A stretch of 64,000 nt of DNA from Selenomonadaceae bacterium (GTDB lineage: Bacteria; Bacillota; Negativicutes; Selenomonadales; Selenomonadaceae). The translations under genes were made by a program, and so were the position numbers. The DNA is taken from positions 28,310 through 92,309 of the forward strand of contig JAFYNH010000049.1 of the NCBI GenBank assembly GCA_017549815.1, written 5' to 3'. How positions within the stretch are numbered: the stretch's first letter is position 1; each line of letters opens with the position of its first letter. Under the pieces are notes generated by a model. The model worked only from the letters and a program-made list of their open reading frames with translations. It had not been told where the DNA came from and did not search any database. Positions 62,831 through 64,000 of the stretch are shown one piece after another.

Positions 62831-64000
62831 TCAAGCACCAGTATAATTGAAGATTCCTTCGCCGACGCTACCAACGCTGATTTCGCCCATTTTAAGCGAA
62901 AGATTTTTCATAGTATTTTTCAATTCCTTAACGTAAACTTCGCCGAATTCCTTTGCAACTTCTCTCTGCGAAAAGTAAAAACGCATGTCGAGTTTATTCT
63001 CGTCATAAATTCTGAAAACCATTTCCACTGCGCCGACATAATCAGTCAGAATGCAAATGCGCACCCATGTTTCCTTTTTAGTCTCGCCGCTATCGGGGTC
63101 GCGCTCGGTTTCGTCGTAAATGTTGAAGTAGGTCGGATAGCTTAATTCTTTATCGCCCATATAAAGCGGCACCATCATTTGGAAACTGCGCTGATTTTGA
63201 ATAACGGCATTATCGCTACTCATTGCACCGCGCATGGAGGTTGCGAAGGCGGCGACATCTTTGCCCGCTTTTTTCAGAGCTTTAGGCGTCATTTTGGAAT
63301 TCAAATTAGCCATATCGCACATTTGCATAAAAGCCCAGAGACGCGGCAAGTCTGGTAGATTTTGTTGGACGGCGGCTTGACGGACTGTGAACGGGACATT
63401 TTGCTGACAGAGGCGTAGGAGGTTTTGCAGATGGCGCGCTTCGGTTTCGGACATCATTTGTTGCGAATTGTTTACGAAATTTTTAAGTAGTGCGGTTTCG
63501 CGTGGATTCAGATTTTTATTTTGCATTAAGAACTGCGCGAGGTTTTTCATTGTATGTGTTGTTTGTGGCGTATTCTGCAGAGTGGATTTAGTGAGTACGT
63601 TCCTTGCCGAGTCCATTTGTCGGCGAAGGTCTCTTTGACGCCTAACGAATTTTTTATTTAGCGGGAAGGTTGGCAAAGGTATTTCTGGCTGTGGTTGTTG
63701 AGCTTGTTGCGTCGGCTGTCCTTGAGCTTGCGGCTGATTAAACTGCGCGGGTTGCCCTTGACTTTGAGATTGATTAAACTGCGTAGGTTGTCCTTGATTT
63801 TGCGGCTGATTAAACTGCGTAGGTTGTCCTTGAGCTTGAGGCTGATTAAATTGCGTAGGTTGTCCTTGAGCTTGAGGTTGATTAAATTGTGCGGGTTGCC
63901 CTTGACCTTGCGGTTGATTAAATTGCGTAGGTTGTCCTTGACTCTGCGGTTGATTAAATTGTGCGGGTTGCCCTTGACTTTGAGATTGATTAAACTGCGC
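62831..64000 (-). CDS. FliK-like protein with Gln/Pro repeats, 5'-truncated
   Basis: 389 residues seen; the start lies beyond base 64000. The N-terminal part is eight 12-residue units (63713-64000), Ala/Thr-Gln-Phe-Asn-Gln-Pro/Ser-Gln-x-Gln-Gly-Gln-Pro, followed by a helical middle with many Gln/Met/Asn and a C-terminal ~100-residue beta-rich domain, Tyr-Val-Gly-Ala-Val-Glu-Met-Val-Phe-Arg-Ile-Tyr...Met-Arg-Phe-Tyr-Phe, that looks like the FliK/Flg_hook fold. Position before a YlqH-like gene agrees with YlqG-type proteins. The +1 frame beyond residue ~370 reads on for about 30 codons as a plausible protein end (stop 62776-62778), so a frameshift near 62850-62870 is likely. FliK measures hook length in other bacteria. 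Confidence 0.65.
   Translation of the reverse strand, partial: AQFNQSQSQGQPAQFNQPQSQGQPTQFNQPQGQGQPAQFNQPQAQGQPTQFNQPQAQGQPTQFNQPQNQGQPTQFNQSQSQGQPAQFNQPQAQGQPTQQAQQPQPEIPLPTFPLNKKFVRRQRDLRRQMDSARNVLTKSTLQNTPQTTHTMKNLAQFLMQNKNLNPRETALLKNFVNNSQQMMSETEARHLQNLLRLCQQNVPFTVRQAAVQQNLPDLPRLWAFMQMCDMANLNSKMTPKALKKAGKDVAAFATSMRGAMSSDNAVIQNQRSFQMMVPLYMGDKELSYPTYFNIYDETERDPDSGETKKETWVRICILTDYVGAVEMVFRIYDENKLDMRFYFSQREVAKEFGEVYVKELKNTMKNLSLKMGEISVGSVGEGIFNYTGA
63713..64000 (-). repeat. 36-bp tandem repeats, eight units
   Basis: Eight in-register 36-bp units encode [Ala/Thr]-Gln-Phe-Asn-Gln-[Pro/Ser]-Gln-x-Gln-Gly-Gln-Pro. They run to the window edge and probably continue. Copy number is likely variable between strains. 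Confidence 0.95.

Overview
The window is one chromosomal stretch of a diderm, flagellated Firmicute, most likely a Negativicute (Selenomonas-like; inference). The reasons are mixed. A Bacillus-type housekeeping run (6S RNA, yaaR-like, holB, ricT, trmN6) sits beside lipopolysaccharide-core glycosyltransferases, including a heptosyltransferase-type GT9, and flagellar genes (flgE, an FlhB-C-terminus-like gene, a FliK-like gene). Shine-Dalgarno sites and sigma-A style promoters are strong. Many starts predicted as GTG or TTG extensions are better placed a few codons downstream, behind a clear ribosome binding site, and I moved them.

Layout. 1-12734: two giant repeat proteins (the first truncated by the window edge), separated by a 605-bp gap holding the 3' scar of an IS200/IS605 tnpB element and a promoter. 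12874-17010: LPP20-type secreted protein, PaaI-type thioesterase, Gfo/Idh/MocA oxidoreductase and NAD synthetase, the last with a glutaminase domain that has lost catalytic residues. 17143-20244: large hybrid sensor kinase. 20480-27580 (+) and 42502-48597 (-): two further giant repeat/RTX-type proteins facing each other. Their promoters lie in a 41-bp exact inverted repeat and have poly-G runs between -35 and -10 (G9 with a 17-bp spacer, G7 with a 19-bp spacer), which suggests phase variation. Between them, on the minus strand, lies a sugar-phosphate locus: manB-type phosphohexomutase, five tandem paralogues of an ATP-grasp/methyltransferase-like fusion, pgm, pgi and a serpin.

48776-52627 (+): DUF535 protein and GT4, GT2 and GT9 glycosyltransferases with overlapping ends. 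52692-54668: two-component system, followed by a 217-218 bp tandem duplication that creates a 25-codon chimeric ORF and leads into an internally deleted glycerate kinase. 55418-56581: iron-dependent alcohol dehydrogenase. 56655-56836: probable 6S RNA. 56925-60219: yaaR-like, holB, ricT, trmN6. 60505-64000 (-): flagellar genes, the last truncated by the window edge and carrying eight 12-residue Gln/Pro repeats.

How the parts may work together (inference): pgi, pgm and manB interconvert hexose phosphates for surface glycans. The five ATP-grasp fusions contain a domain known from sugar-transfer loci and probably act on surface polymers. The giant Gly/Asp-repeat proteins are probably surface-exposed or secreted. 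Most of the window is therefore devoted to the cell envelope. No tRNA, rRNA, CRISPR array, intact transposase or type I secretion gene was seen.
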